Source of the DNA: an uncultured Eubacteriales bacterium
Lineage (GTDB): Bacteria; Bacillota; Clostridia; Oscillospirales; CAG-272
Direction of reading: 5' to 3'
DNA: 64,000 bases
NCBI GenBank assembly: GCA_900546695.1
Contig: URDX01000007.1
Location: 17,206 to 81,205 of the forward strand
Part shown: piece after piece, positions 24,236-34,010 of the stretch
Layout of the letters: each line of letters opens with the position of its first letter
Position numbering within the stretch: position 1 is the stretch's first letter
Translations under genes and position numbers: made by a program
Notes under the pieces: model-generated
Seen by the model: the letters and a program-made list of their open reading frames with translations, nothing else
Told to the model about the DNA's origin: nothing
Databases searched by the model: none

Positions 24236-26059
24236 ATGAAGAAGAAAAAAGAAGAAAGAGAATTAAAGCGCGGGCGGATATTTGCGAACAACATTTTCGC
24301 CTTAAAGCTGCTTTGGAAGGCATGTCCCGCGAAGATGGTATTCACCGTCGTGACCACCCTTACCGGCATTGCTCTCGGGCTTGCGTCGCTGTATATAATC
24401 CGCTATGCGACGAACACCGCAGATGCAAACGGTGAGTATCTCAGTGTGCTTGCATGGCTGCTTGTGCTTGTCGGCGCGTATCTGGCAGACAGCCTTTTCG
24501 GTCAGCTTGCGGGCATATATATTACGCCGCAGTTCGATGAGCAGGTAAACAAGCGGCTCAAACGAAAAATTCTCGAGAAAGCAGCCGAATGCGATCTCGA
24601 ATGCTACGAAAACCCCGAGTTTTACGAAAAGTACACCTGTGCGATGATAGAGGGTCCGGGGCGGTGCGACGCCGTTTTCGGCTCGGTTATCGGGCTGATA
24701 CGGGATATCATCGAGTTTTTCGGCGCGGGACTGATAGTTATTCTCGCCGACCCGATCATGCTGATATTTGTGGTCATACCGTTCGTTTTCGGCTTTCTCA
24801 AGGCGGGCGGACAAAAGACGGGCTTCAAGCTGCACAACGAAAAAATGAAGGTCGAGCGCCGCAAGGCTTATCCCGTCCGCATCTTTTATCAGAGTGCATA
24901 TGCAAAGGAGCTGCGCACCACCGATATTTCCAAGCCGATTATAGCGCGGTACAGAGAGGCAATCTCCGATTCCGTAAAGATATATCACAAATACGGCACA
25001 AAGCTCGCACTCTACTATGCGTTTGTCGATATCGTTGACATGTTTCTCGGCGATTACGGAATCTACATTTATATAGCATGGCGGGTGCTTGTATCAAAAA
25101 CGATGCCGCTCGGCGACTGCTTTGTCAGCGTCATAGCGATAAATACCGTTCTCGGCTCGGTCTATTCCCTTCTCGATTCGTCGATGATCTTCTACGAGCA
25201 TGCGCTGCATGTGGAAAACATGCGTTTCCTGCTCGACTACAAGCCGAAGATAGCCGTAAACAAGGACGCACCCGCGGCGCACGCAGGGGATATCGTGCTC
25301 GACCATGTATCGTTTTCCTATTTCGGCTCGGAGGAAAAAGCGCTCGACGATGTCTCACTGACGATACACAAGGGCGAAAAGCTCGCTGTCGTCGGGCAAA
25401 ACGGCGCGGGAAAAACGACCCTGACAAAGCTGCTGCTGCGTCTGTACGACCCGACGGCGGGCTCGATATCATTGGACGGCAAGGATATACGCGATGTCGA
25501 GCTGACGTCATATCGCGACCTTTTTGCGACCGTATTGCAGGACTACCGCCATTTCTCGATGTCGGTAAAAAGCAATATTCTGCTCCGACGCGAGCAGGAC
25601 GGAGATGATGCCGTCGTCGCGGACGCACTGCGCAAAAGCACGGCGGATTCGTTCGTTGATGCCTTTCCGAACGGCGCGGATTCGATTCTCGACCGCGAGT
25701 TTGACGACAACGGAGAGGTCCTTTCGGGCGGGCAGGCGCAGATGATTTCCATCGCCCATGTCCATGCGAAGGGCAGCCCGATCGTCATCCTCGACGAGCC
25801 GTCGTCCGCGCTCGACCCCATCGCGGAGCAAAAGATGTATGAAAATATGATGGCATCCGCGGAGGGAAAAACGGTAATCTTTATCTCTCACAGAATGTCT
25901 GCGTGCACCCTCGCCGACAGGATAGTCGTGCTCGATCACGGAAGGGTGCTCGAGTGCGGCAGCCACGCCGAGCTGATGAAAAAGAACGGAAGATACTCGG
26001 AGCTGTTCCGCATGCAGTCGGAGCACTATATCGAAGGCGAAGCGGAGGAGGCGTGCTGA
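24236..26059 (+). CDS. ABC half-exporter, first of plus-strand pair
   Basis: 607 residues: Lys/Glu-rich N-terminus (MKKKKEERELKRGR), six-helix membrane domain, NBD with Walker A GQNGAGKTT near residue 390, Walker B IVILDEP, SALDPIAE and H-loop ISHRMS. The signature region reads LSGGQAQMISIAHVHA, in which the usual Arg-Ala after it is changed. It is followed after one base (TGA-A-ATG) by the next ABC gene, so the two are coupled and probably form a heterodimer. Reading direction is opposite to the neighbouring exporters. Confidence 0.93.
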   Translation: MKKKKEERELKRGRIFANNIFALKLLWKACPAKMVFTVVTTLTGIALGLASLYIIRYATNTADANGEYLSVLAWLLVLVGAYLADSLFGQLAGIYITPQFDEQVNKRLKRKILEKAAECDLECYENPEFYEKYTCAMIEGPGRCDAVFGSVIGLIRDIIEFFGAGLIVILADPIMLIFVVIPFVFGFLKAGGQKTGFKLHNEKMKVERRKAYPVRIFYQSAYAKELRTTDISKPIIARYREAISDSVKIYHKYGTKLALYYAFVDIVDMFLGDYGIYIYIAWRVLVSKTMPLGDCFVSVIAINTVLGSVYSLLDSSMIFYEHALHVENMRFLLDYKPKIAVNKDAPAAHAGDIVLDHVSFSYFGSEEKALDDVSLTIHKGEKLAVVGQNGAGKTTLTKLLLRLYDPTAGSISLDGKDIRDVELTSYRDLFATVLQDYRHFSMSVKSNILLRREQDGDDAVVADALRKSTADSFVDAFPNGADSILDREFDDNGEVLSGGQAQMISIAHVHAKGSPIVILDEPSSALDPIAEQKMYENMMASAEGKTVIFISHRMSACTLADRIVVLDHGRVLECGSHAELMKKNGRYSELFRMQSEHYIEGEAEEAC

Positions 26060-26060
26060 A

Positions 26061-27854
26061 ATGAAAAAGAAAACATCGCTTAAAAGCACCCTTTCCGGCA
26101 ACCTGTTTCTGCTGAAATATATATGGAAATTTGCGCCCTCATACCTCTTCTGGGAGGTGCTGAATGCGCTAATTCAGGGCGCTTATATCTCCATCATTAA
26201 GGTCTACCGTAAGCTGTACTACGACTCGCTTTCCGACGGGCGGCAGTTTATATACGTGCTCGGCATGTGCCTCACCGTGTTTGCGGTATTTGTATTCGTT
26301 GAAATATTCACCGGCTATTACATGCAGGTCCTGAGAGAAAGCAAAAAGCAGAAACTGAAGCTCGGAATGACCGTCGATCTGTTCCGCGCGGCGCAAAGGG
26401 TCGACCTCGCCTGCTACGATGATACCGAGTTCTACAACGACTTTATATGGTCGATGAGCAACGGCGACGGTCGCGCGACCGCCATGGTCGATTCGCTGAT
26501 GAAAACGCTCAACCGCTCGATAGTTCTTATCACCTCGGCGGCGATAATGGCGACGATAAACCCGTGGATATCATTGATAGCGGCGCTCGTCGCCGTCGTG
26601 TCGGTCATCCTGAACAGAAATACGATGCTGCTGTCGGTCAGACGCAACGTCGCATTGAATCCGCTCACCAGAAAAAGCTCCTACTATGAGCGCATCTTTT
26701 CACAGCCCGATATGGCAAAAGAGGTCAGGATAAGCCATATCTCGGACGTTGTTCTCGACGATTACGAAAGCAATATCGGCGAGATACGCAAAACGGAGCA
26801 GAAGTTCAATCGTGAGGGCGTAAAATACAGCCTCCCGGGTGCGCTCATAGAGCGTCTGATGGAGCCAGTAGTGTACATTATCGTGCTCTACCTCATCATG
26901 GTGAAAAAGACCGCGTCGATAGGCGACCTCGCCATCGTCGTGACGACGTTCAAATCCATAAAATCCTGTCTATCCGACCTGCTCCAATCGCTCACCTCGT
27001 TTGAGGAGCATGCACTGTTTACCGAAAAGGTCAGAACATTGCTCGAATATAAGCCCAAGCTGAAAAGCGGCGAGCTGCCCGTGCCTGAGTTTGAAAGCCT
27101 CGAGCTGAAAAACGTCTGCTTCTCGTATCCGAACGGCGAAGAGGTGCTGCACGACGTCAGCCTGTCGGTGCGGCGCGGCGAACGGATAGCATTTGTCGGC
27201 TATAACGGCGCGGGAAAATCAACGCTCGTCAAGCTGATACTGCACTTTTATGAGCCGACATCGGGCGTAATACTGCTGAACGGAACCGATATCCGCGAGT
27301 ATGATGCGGAAGCATACCGCCGCAGCATCGGCTCGGTCTTTCAGGATTTTCAGATCTACGCCCTCTCCCTGTCCGAAAATGTTCTGTGCGATGAGGTCAG
27401 CCCGTCGGATTCGGATGCCGTTTCCGATGCCCTGAGAGCCGCATCGTTCGGCGAAAAGCTCGCGCAGCTGCCCGAAGGGCTGAATACCGAGCTGACACGC
27501 GAATTTTCGGACGACGGAACAAACCTGTCGGGCGGAGAAGCGCAGAAGGTCGCCATCTCGCGAATATTTGCGCGCCCCTACCGGCTCATTCTCATGGATG
27601 AGCCCTCCGCATCGCTCGACCCCGAAGCGGAAAACGAGATAAACGGAAATATCAGCCGCCTCGGCACGGATAAAACCGTCGTGTGCATCTCGCACCGCCT
27701 CTCCACCACACGCTATTCCGACCGCATCTACGTCTTTGACGGCGGTCGCCTCGCGGAGGAGGGTACGCATCAGCAGCTGATGTCGCTCGGCAGAAGGTAC
27801 GCGGAAATGTTTGAAGCACAGGCGAAGAAATATACCGCCGCCGAAACAGGCTGA
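26061..27854 (+). CDS. ABC half-exporter, second of plus-strand pair
   Basis: 597 residues with GGAGG 12 bases before the ATG, inside the end of the preceding gene. NBD: Walker A GYNGAGKST near residue 385, signature LSGGEAQKVAISRIF, Walker B LILMDEP, ASLDPEAE, H-loop ISHRLS. Motifs and length match the ABC protein at 11322 most closely by eye. Tandem GC-rich repeats start 12 bases after the stop codon, followed by a strong terminator at 28124. Confidence 0.93.
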   Translation: MKKKTSLKSTLSGNLFLLKYIWKFAPSYLFWEVLNALIQGAYISIIKVYRKLYYDSLSDGRQFIYVLGMCLTVFAVFVFVEIFTGYYMQVLRESKKQKLKLGMTVDLFRAAQRVDLACYDDTEFYNDFIWSMSNGDGRATAMVDSLMKTLNRSIVLITSAAIMATINPWISLIAALVAVVSVILNRNTMLLSVRRNVALNPLTRKSSYYERIFSQPDMAKEVRISHISDVVLDDYESNIGEIRKTEQKFNREGVKYSLPGALIERLMEPVVYIIVLYLIMVKKTASIGDLAIVVTTFKSIKSCLSDLLQSLTSFEEHALFTEKVRTLLEYKPKLKSGELPVPEFESLELKNVCFSYPNGEEVLHDVSLSVRRGERIAFVGYNGAGKSTLVKLILHFYEPTSGVILLNGTDIREYDAEAYRRSIGSVFQDFQIYALSLSENVLCDEVSPSDSDAVSDALRAASFGEKLAQLPEGLNTELTREFSDDGTNLSGGEAQKVAISRIFARPYRLILMDEPSASLDPEAENEINGNISRLGTDKTVVCISHRLSTTRYSDRIYVFDGGRLAEEGTHQQLMSLGRRYAEMFEAQAKKYTAAETG

Positions 27855-27865
27855 CTCGCCCGCAC

Positions 27866-28045
27866 CGCGCGGTTGAATGAAATACCCTCGTTCCGCCGCG
27901 CTGCGCGGTTGAATGAAAACGTCCTCGTTTCCCCGTGCCGGCGGTTGAGTGAAAACACTCACTCCGCCGCGCCACGTGGTTGAATGAAACCGCCCTCGCT
28001 TCTCCGCGCCATGCGGTTAAAGCACTCTCGCTCAGCCGCGCAGCA
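27866..28045 (+). repeat. degenerate tandem repeats of about 38 bp
   Basis: Five imperfect units sharing GCGGTTGAATGAAA followed by a CCCTCG-like block and CCGCGC. Spacing is about 35-40 bases and each unit contains a short GC-rich palindrome. No spacers and no open frame of note. Function unknown; transcribed as 3' tail of the ABC pair if at all. Confidence 0.7.
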
Positions 28046-28123
28046 CTCTGTTTGCCCCCACAACTGCGAAAATGTCTCCTTGATACGAATGTAATTCGAG
28101 CGAAAAAAACAAAATGACACGAC

Positions 28124-28156
28124 AAAAACGGCACGGTTTTTCCGTGCCGTTTTTTC
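28124..28156. terminator. bidirectional terminator
   Basis: AAAACGGCACGG and CCGTGCCGTTTTTT form a perfect stem with A- and T-runs on both sides. It stands between the convergent plus-strand ABC pair and the minus-strand ABC triplet. Confidence 0.88.
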
Positions 28157-28268
28157 GGGTTACTGCATATGCCTATATTTTATCTGCATATATTTCGGGA
28201 AAAATATATGCAGATAACGGGCAATTTTTTTGCTTATCTGTGCATCAAAGGGGTAAAATGATTTCCGT

Positions 28269-30104
28269 TCACTCCCCCGCAGTGCCGCCTTGCTCTGCTG
28301 CGGGCTCCGACGGCAGGTCGCGATAAAACTTTGCCTGCTTATCGAACATCTCGGTATAGATACCGCCCTTTGCATACAGCTCGGCGTGCGTTCCGTATTC
28401 GGCTACGTGCCCGTCGTCGAACACCGCGACCCTATCCGCGAGCTGAACGGCGGAGAGACGGTGCGTTATCATGACCGCCGTTCTTCCGCGTATCATATTG
28501 TGGAACTGCGTATAGATTTCGTATTCCGCCAGCGGGTCAAGCGCGGCGGTAGGCTCATCGAGCAGATAGATACTGCCGCCGCGATAGCAGGCGCGGGCGA
28601 TGGCGATACGCTGCTCCTCTCCGCCCGACGGAGTTATTCCGTCCTCGTCGAGCCATTTGCTGATATACGTGTCGTAACGGCGCGGGAGCTTCTCTATCAG
28701 CGAATAGATACCGCAGCTTTTGCAGACGTCATCAAGCTTTTCGGCATCGTAATCGTTCGTGAGAACGATATTCTCCCCGAGCGTCAGACCGTCAAACAGC
28801 TGATAGTCCTGAAAGACCGCCGCAAACATTTTTATGTACTGCTCGGGCTCATAATCGTCAAGGCTCCTGCCGTTCAGAAGTATCTCGCCCTCGGTCGGCG
28901 AGAACATGCGGCACAGCAGCTTTATGAACGTCGATTTTCCCGCACCGTTTTCGCCTACGATGCACAGCGTCTCGCCGCTTCTGATTTTCAGGTTGAAATT
29001 CTTCAAGATATCCCTGTCGCTGCCGGGGTATCTGAACGAAACATTCCTGAATTCTATCACGGCATCCGCACCGAAGGTCGGTATCGAATCCCCGCAGCGC
29101 GACCGCGTCAGCGGCAGCTCCATGTACTCTATCATTTCATTGACATGCGGAACGTTATTATTCAGCCCGAGATATGAGCCGAACACGCCGCCCACCGCGG
29201 ACGAAAACTGTCCCGCGGCGCTCAGGTATATCGACATGGTACCGATAGGGAGACCGACCGCAAGGACCTTATAGATGAGGTACGCATATATGATAAGCTG
29301 CTGCGCACAGCCGAGAAGCGACTGCTTCACGCCCGCCTTGCTCTGCAGCTTATTCTTGCTCAGCTCGTTATTGAAATAGTCCCTTTCCGCCGAGGTTTTC
29401 TTGTCAATCATGTACGGCGTCAGCCCGAAAATGCGCATCTCCTTAGCCCACAGATACTGCGCGAGCGGATTATGGCTGACGAGCAGGAAGCGCGACAGCC
29501 TGTCGCCCTCCTTGTTCAGCTTAAAGATGTCCGCATTCAGATGCTTTGCGATTATCGAATTGATGTACATTATCAGGACAATGACCGCGATAACGATCGG
29601 AGACAGCGTGCTGATTATGGAAAAGAGCGCGATAACGCTGACGACCGACGACAGCAAGCCGAACAGCTGTGATATGATGTTCGCCGAATTCTGAATTGTA
29701 TCCTTTGCCCGTCCGCCCATCATTCCGATATCGGGCGACTCGCGGTATTCAAAATCCACCTGCGACAGATGAATGTAGAAATCGGTTTCGAGCGAATCCT
29801 TCAGCTCAAACGACAGCCGCATTATCCGCCTGTTCATCGCTATGCCAAGCAGTTGGTATATGACCGGGACAAACAGCATCACGGCAAGCAGTGCGCCGAT
29901 GACCTGCAGCCTCCGCCCGCCCGTCAGCTCGTTAATTATCATGCCGGGCAAAACGGATAGACCGATAGGCACCAGCGCATTGAGGCACGAGAACACCCCG
30001 CTGTGCGCTATCAGCCGCTTTCCCTGCTTCTTTCCGCAGACCATCCTAAGCAGACAGCGTGTGCTTTTCACGGTCTGCTTAAAATTATACTTCGGTTTCT
30101 CCAT
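28269..30104 (-). CDS. ABC half-exporter, third of triplet
   Basis: 611 residues; ATG at 30104 with AAAGGAGC. Membrane domain then NBD: Walker A GENGAGKST near residue 385, signature PSGGEEQRIAIARACY (Pro in place of Leu), Walker B IYLLDEP, AALDPLAEYEIY, H-loop ITHRLS. The last 60 residues are almost identical to those of the next two genes although the rest has diverged. 93 bases separate it from the preceding ABC gene. Confidence 0.93.
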   Translation of the reverse strand: MEKPKYNFKQTVKSTRCLLRMVCGKKQGKRLIAHSGVFSCLNALVPIGLSVLPGMIINELTGGRRLQVIGALLAVMLFVPVIYQLLGIAMNRRIMRLSFELKDSLETDFYIHLSQVDFEYRESPDIGMMGGRAKDTIQNSANIISQLFGLLSSVVSVIALFSIISTLSPIVIAVIVLIMYINSIIAKHLNADIFKLNKEGDRLSRFLLVSHNPLAQYLWAKEMRIFGLTPYMIDKKTSAERDYFNNELSKNKLQSKAGVKQSLLGCAQQLIIYAYLIYKVLAVGLPIGTMSIYLSAAGQFSSAVGGVFGSYLGLNNNVPHVNEMIEYMELPLTRSRCGDSIPTFGADAVIEFRNVSFRYPGSDRDILKNFNLKIRSGETLCIVGENGAGKSTFIKLLCRMFSPTEGEILLNGRSLDDYEPEQYIKMFAAVFQDYQLFDGLTLGENIVLTNDYDAEKLDDVCKSCGIYSLIEKLPRRYDTYISKWLDEDGITPSGGEEQRIAIARACYRGGSIYLLDEPTAALDPLAEYEIYTQFHNMIRGRTAVMITHRLSAVQLADRVAVFDDGHVAEYGTHAELYAKGGIYTEMFDKQAKFYRDLPSEPAAEQGGTAGE

Positions 30105-30197
30105 CCCCTGCTCCTTTCAACCCGATAATAACGCGCCCGCATATAGGGGCATCGAAATCGTCTCCTTCACGCCGCATGCGGAGCACTGCGTTCCTGT

Positions 30198-32033
30198 CTA
30201 CTTCCCTGCCTCACCGTCGCTCTCTGCTGCGGGCTCCGACGGCAGGTCGCGATAAAACTTTGCCTGCCTATCAAACATCTCGGTATAAATACCGCCCTTT
30301 GCATACAGCTCGGCGTGCGTTCCGTATTCGGCTACGTGCCCGTCGTCGAACACCGCGACCTTATCCGCGAGCTGAACCGCGGACATTCTATGCGTAATGA
30401 GAACCGCCGTACGGTCTGTGATGATATGCGTAAAACTGTTGTATATCTCATACTCCGCCGCGGGATCAAGCGCTGCGGTAGGCTCATCGAGCAGGTAGAT
30501 CGGGCGGTCATGATACAGCGCGCGGGCGATCGCTATCTTCTGCCCCTCGCCGCCCGACGGTTCAAAACCGTCCTCGTACACCTGCTTGCCGACATATGTA
30601 TCCGGTCCGTTTTTCAGCTTGGGTATAAGCGAAGCCAGCTCGCTTTTCTCCACAGCCGACATCACCCTGTCAACGTCGGGCTCGTTCTCGAGCGCAATGT
30701 TGTCGATAAGGGACATCCGATATTTTGAATAGTCCTGAAAAACGGGCGCAAACAGCTTCATGTAATCAAAACGGTCAAAATTTCTGATATTAACACCGTC
30801 AAGCAGTATCTCGCCCTCGGTCGGAAAATACAGCATCGTAAGCAGCTTGATAAACGTGCTTTTGCCCGAGCCGTTTTTGCCGACGATGCAGAGCTTTTGT
30901 CCGAGCGGTATCTTCAGATTCAGATCCCGTATCGCATAGACATCGCTCCCGGGATACCTGAATGAAACACCTGCGAATTCAATGGCCGAATCAGGTCGGA
31001 GTTCAGGCTTCTGCGCTCCGCTGTTATCCTTCATATTCGGCATTTTCATAAAGGCTTTTATCTCTTTGATATTCAGGCAATAATCGGCTATCGCGAGATA
31101 TGAGGAGGTAATTGCATTGAGCGACCCCGCAAGCTGATTGCCCGCCGACATAAATATCGTCATTGAGCCTATCGTCAGGGCGCCGCCTATTACACGGACA
31201 ACGGAGAATGCGTACAGAAACAGCTGTTGAAGCACGCCCGTAATGACCGTGATGCTGCGCAGCCGTTTTATGTAGACATTATTCTCGTGCAGACAATCAT
31301 CAAGCTCGGTCACTATCGCGGAATATCTGCCGATAAAATAATCCTTAAGCCCGAACAGCCGCAGCTCCTTGCTGTTTTGAGGATTCGACAGATTGTCAAA
31401 TTCACTCCACAGAAATCGGTTTTTATCGTCATGTGCCCGATTTCTGTCATGAACTATTACCCCTATTTTCTTGTTAGCGACGGCATTGATTATCACGATA
31501 AGAACCAGCAAAATCACTACAAACGGGCTCAATATCGCTATAACGGAAATTACGGAGACTACCCCTATCACGGCTCTCAGCATTCCGAGCAGATAGTTCA
31601 CCATATCAATGGGTGCATTCGGAGCGTAGTTGAGTATTCGGCTGAGCTGCACCGCTATCTCCGGGCTCTCATACGAGGAGTACTCCATATCCGAGACATA
31701 TTCATGCAGCCTTATCTCAAACAGCCGCTTCAAGCGCCCGCTTATCCTGTCGGTATACGACCCTATCGTCATATCCTTTAAATGATTGAGCAGCGGAGAA
31801 AAACACAGTATCGACACGTATACCGTCAAAACCGATACCCTCCGCTCGCCCGACAGCTCGTTGATAATCAAGCCGGGCATAATCATAAAGATTATCGGAA
31901 ACAACGATTCAAACACCGCCGCAAATATACGCAAAATAATATATCTGCCCCCGTATTTTGCATGCCTGAACTGCCTGAGCACATAGGCTACATCGCCTAT
32001 GTTATCGCTGAATCCTGAAAAAATTTTCTTCAT
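30198..32033 (-). CDS. ABC half-exporter, second of triplet
   Basis: 611 residues from ATG at 32033 (GAGG upstream; the TTG at 32048 is a less likely start). NBD: Walker A GKNGSGKST near residue 387, signature PSGGEGQKIAIARALY, Walker B IYLLDEP, AALDPAAEYEIY, H-loop ITHRMS. Same PSGGE signature and C-terminal block as its two neighbours, so the triplet arose by tandem duplication. Confidence 0.93.
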   Translation of the reverse strand: MKKIFSGFSDNIGDVAYVLRQFRHAKYGGRYIILRIFAAVFESLFPIIFMIMPGLIINELSGERRVSVLTVYVSILCFSPLLNHLKDMTIGSYTDRISGRLKRLFEIRLHEYVSDMEYSSYESPEIAVQLSRILNYAPNAPIDMVNYLLGMLRAVIGVVSVISVIAILSPFVVILLVLIVIINAVANKKIGVIVHDRNRAHDDKNRFLWSEFDNLSNPQNSKELRLFGLKDYFIGRYSAIVTELDDCLHENNVYIKRLRSITVITGVLQQLFLYAFSVVRVIGGALTIGSMTIFMSAGNQLAGSLNAITSSYLAIADYCLNIKEIKAFMKMPNMKDNSGAQKPELRPDSAIEFAGVSFRYPGSDVYAIRDLNLKIPLGQKLCIVGKNGSGKSTFIKLLTMLYFPTEGEILLDGVNIRNFDRFDYMKLFAPVFQDYSKYRMSLIDNIALENEPDVDRVMSAVEKSELASLIPKLKNGPDTYVGKQVYEDGFEPSGGEGQKIAIARALYHDRPIYLLDEPTAALDPAAEYEIYNSFTHIITDRTAVLITHRMSAVQLADKVAVFDDGHVAEYGTHAELYAKGGIYTEMFDRQAKFYRDLPSEPAAESDGEAGK

Positions 32034-32092
32034 ATCGGTAAACCTCAAAAATGCCGATCAAACTGCTTTGATATTCTCCGCCGTTCCCGCCG

Positions 32093-33916
32093 TCAGACCT
32101 CCCCGCACGGTTCGGGCGGAACATCGCGGTAGAACTGCGCCTGCCTATCGAACATCTCGGTATAAATACCGCCCTTTGCATAGAGCTCGGCGTGCGTTCC
32201 GTATTCGGCTACGTGCCCGTCGTCGAACACCGCGACCATATCGGCAAGCTGAACCGCGGAGAGACGGTGCGTTATCAGCACGGCGCACTTATCGGTTATC
32301 ATATTATTAAACTGCGTATAAATTTCATATTCGGCATTGGGGTCAAGCGCCGCCGTCGGTTCATCAAGGATATAGACGCTGCCGCCGCGATAGAGTGCGC
32401 GCGCCATGGCAATGCGCTGCCCCTCGCCGCCCGACGGCTCTATCCCCTCCTCGTCAAACCACTTATAGATAACGGTATCGTAGCCGTTCTTATTATGCTC
32501 CGCCATCTCGGACAAGCCGCTCTGACGCGCCGCCGACCGCAGCCGTTCTTCGTCGTAGCTCTCCGCCATCACGATATTTTCGCCAAGCGTGATATTATAC
32601 AGCGCAAAATCCTGAAACACGGGCGCAAAAAGCCTGCGATACTCCCGATATTCGTACTCGTTTATATTGATGCCGTTCAGCAGTATCTCGCCCTCCGTCG
32701 GGACGTACAGCCTCGTCAGCAGCTTTACAAAGGTCGATTTTCCCGAGCCGTTTGCGCCCACGATGCACAGCTTTTCGTCGCCGCGGATTGTAAGGCTCAG
32801 CCCCTTGATAACGAATCTGTCGCTGCCGGGATATCTGAACGATACGTTTTTGAATTCGATAACCGAATCCGTCCCGAAGGTAGGCGTGAGGCTTCCTCTG
32901 ACGTGATTGCTCAGCGGTATCTCCATGAATTTTATAAGCTCCTGCACGCTGAGACTCAGCATAGACAGGTTGAGATACTGCTGTGTGATGTTAGACAGCG
33001 AGCCCGAGAACTGCATTATCAGTCCCATATATATCGTCATACTGCCGACCGACAGCGCGCCCGCAATGACCTTGAAAACGAAATAGAGATTCAGCAGCGC
33101 GGTCTGCGCAAAGGATATCAGCGCACCGAAAAAGCTGCTGTTGCGGATATAAATGCTGCTTTTCTCGCCGTACTTATTTGCTTCGAGCCGCTTTCCGACG
33201 TACAGGTTGATGAAAAAATCCTTCAGACCGTATATGCGCATCTCCTTTGCATACTTCATATCGGAAAAATAGCTCATCACCGGCCATCCGTAGCGGTTGT
33301 AGCGCTGTATATTGCGGTTCATCTCAAAGGTCTTTCGGTTCAGCCGTTTGCCGTTTATATAATTGAGCACGACGGCTGCCGCGACGGGGATCAGTATCCA
33401 CGGATTCAGCACCGTTATCGTCGAGATGCACATGATAAGACTGACAAGCGCCGTGACAAGACCGCTCAGACCCTCAAACACATCAAGACTCCTGAAGGTC
33501 GTATCCGACGCGCGCTCCTTGAGCATTCCTATCTCGGGGTTCTCCATCGTCTCGTAATCCATGTCCGCGCAATGACCGATAAAATCCGCGTTGACCTGCA
33601 CCATGAACCTGTATCGCAGACTGTTTAAATACACATTCAGCGACGACGTGACCGCGCTCTGCAGCAGCGGTATCCCCGCTGTCGCGGCGATATACCACAA
33701 AAGAACATCGACCCGCTGCGCGCCTGTCAGCTCGTTTATGATAAGTCCGGGCAGAAGCACGAGCCCGAGCGGAAGTACGGCGCCGAGCACCGACAAAAAG
33801 CTCTTCATCAGTATGTAGCCCTTGCCGCTGCGCGAGCGCCATACGTATCCGAGCATGTATTTTGAGGTCGAAAACGTTGTTCTGAGATTCTGCTTTAATC
33901 TGTCGCTTTCCTTCAT
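32093..33916 (-). CDS. ABC half-exporter, first of triplet
   Basis: 607 residues from the ATG at 33916, supported by AAGGATG upstream and by agreement in length with its paralogues. An open frame continues to 34126 but that part reads as Arg/Ser-rich non-coding sequence. NBD: Walker A GANGSGKST near residue 390, signature PSGGEGQRIAMARALY, Walker B VYILDEP, AALDPNAEYEIY, H-loop ITHRLS. Three half-exporters in a row imply at least one homodimer or alternative pairing. Confidence 0.92.
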   Translation of the reverse strand: MKESDRLKQNLRTTFSTSKYMLGYVWRSRSGKGYILMKSFLSVLGAVLPLGLVLLPGLIINELTGAQRVDVLLWYIAATAGIPLLQSAVTSSLNVYLNSLRYRFMVQVNADFIGHCADMDYETMENPEIGMLKERASDTTFRSLDVFEGLSGLVTALVSLIMCISTITVLNPWILIPVAAAVVLNYINGKRLNRKTFEMNRNIQRYNRYGWPVMSYFSDMKYAKEMRIYGLKDFFINLYVGKRLEANKYGEKSSIYIRNSSFFGALISFAQTALLNLYFVFKVIAGALSVGSMTIYMGLIMQFSGSLSNITQQYLNLSMLSLSVQELIKFMEIPLSNHVRGSLTPTFGTDSVIEFKNVSFRYPGSDRFVIKGLSLTIRGDEKLCIVGANGSGKSTFVKLLTRLYVPTEGEILLNGININEYEYREYRRLFAPVFQDFALYNITLGENIVMAESYDEERLRSAARQSGLSEMAEHNKNGYDTVIYKWFDEEGIEPSGGEGQRIAMARALYRGGSVYILDEPTAALDPNAEYEIYTQFNNMITDKCAVLITHRLSAVQLADMVAVFDDGHVAEYGTHAELYAKGGIYTEMFDRQAQFYRDVPPEPCGEV

Positions 33917-34010
33917 AACAGACATCCTTTTCGGCGAATATTTCGCGGTGAACGCGATGTGTCCGCGATGCGGGAAATGCCGTGATATTTGCGGGATGCG
34001 GGGTACCGAA

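Noticed and set aside
27866..28045. CRISPR-like array
   Set aside because: Units diverge everywhere, with no constant repeat/variable spacer pattern and no cas genes.
1..33916. C39-type bacteriocin exporters (peptidase-containing)
   Set aside because: None of the ABC proteins has an N-terminal Cys-protease domain; all begin directly with a membrane domain or a short charged segment.
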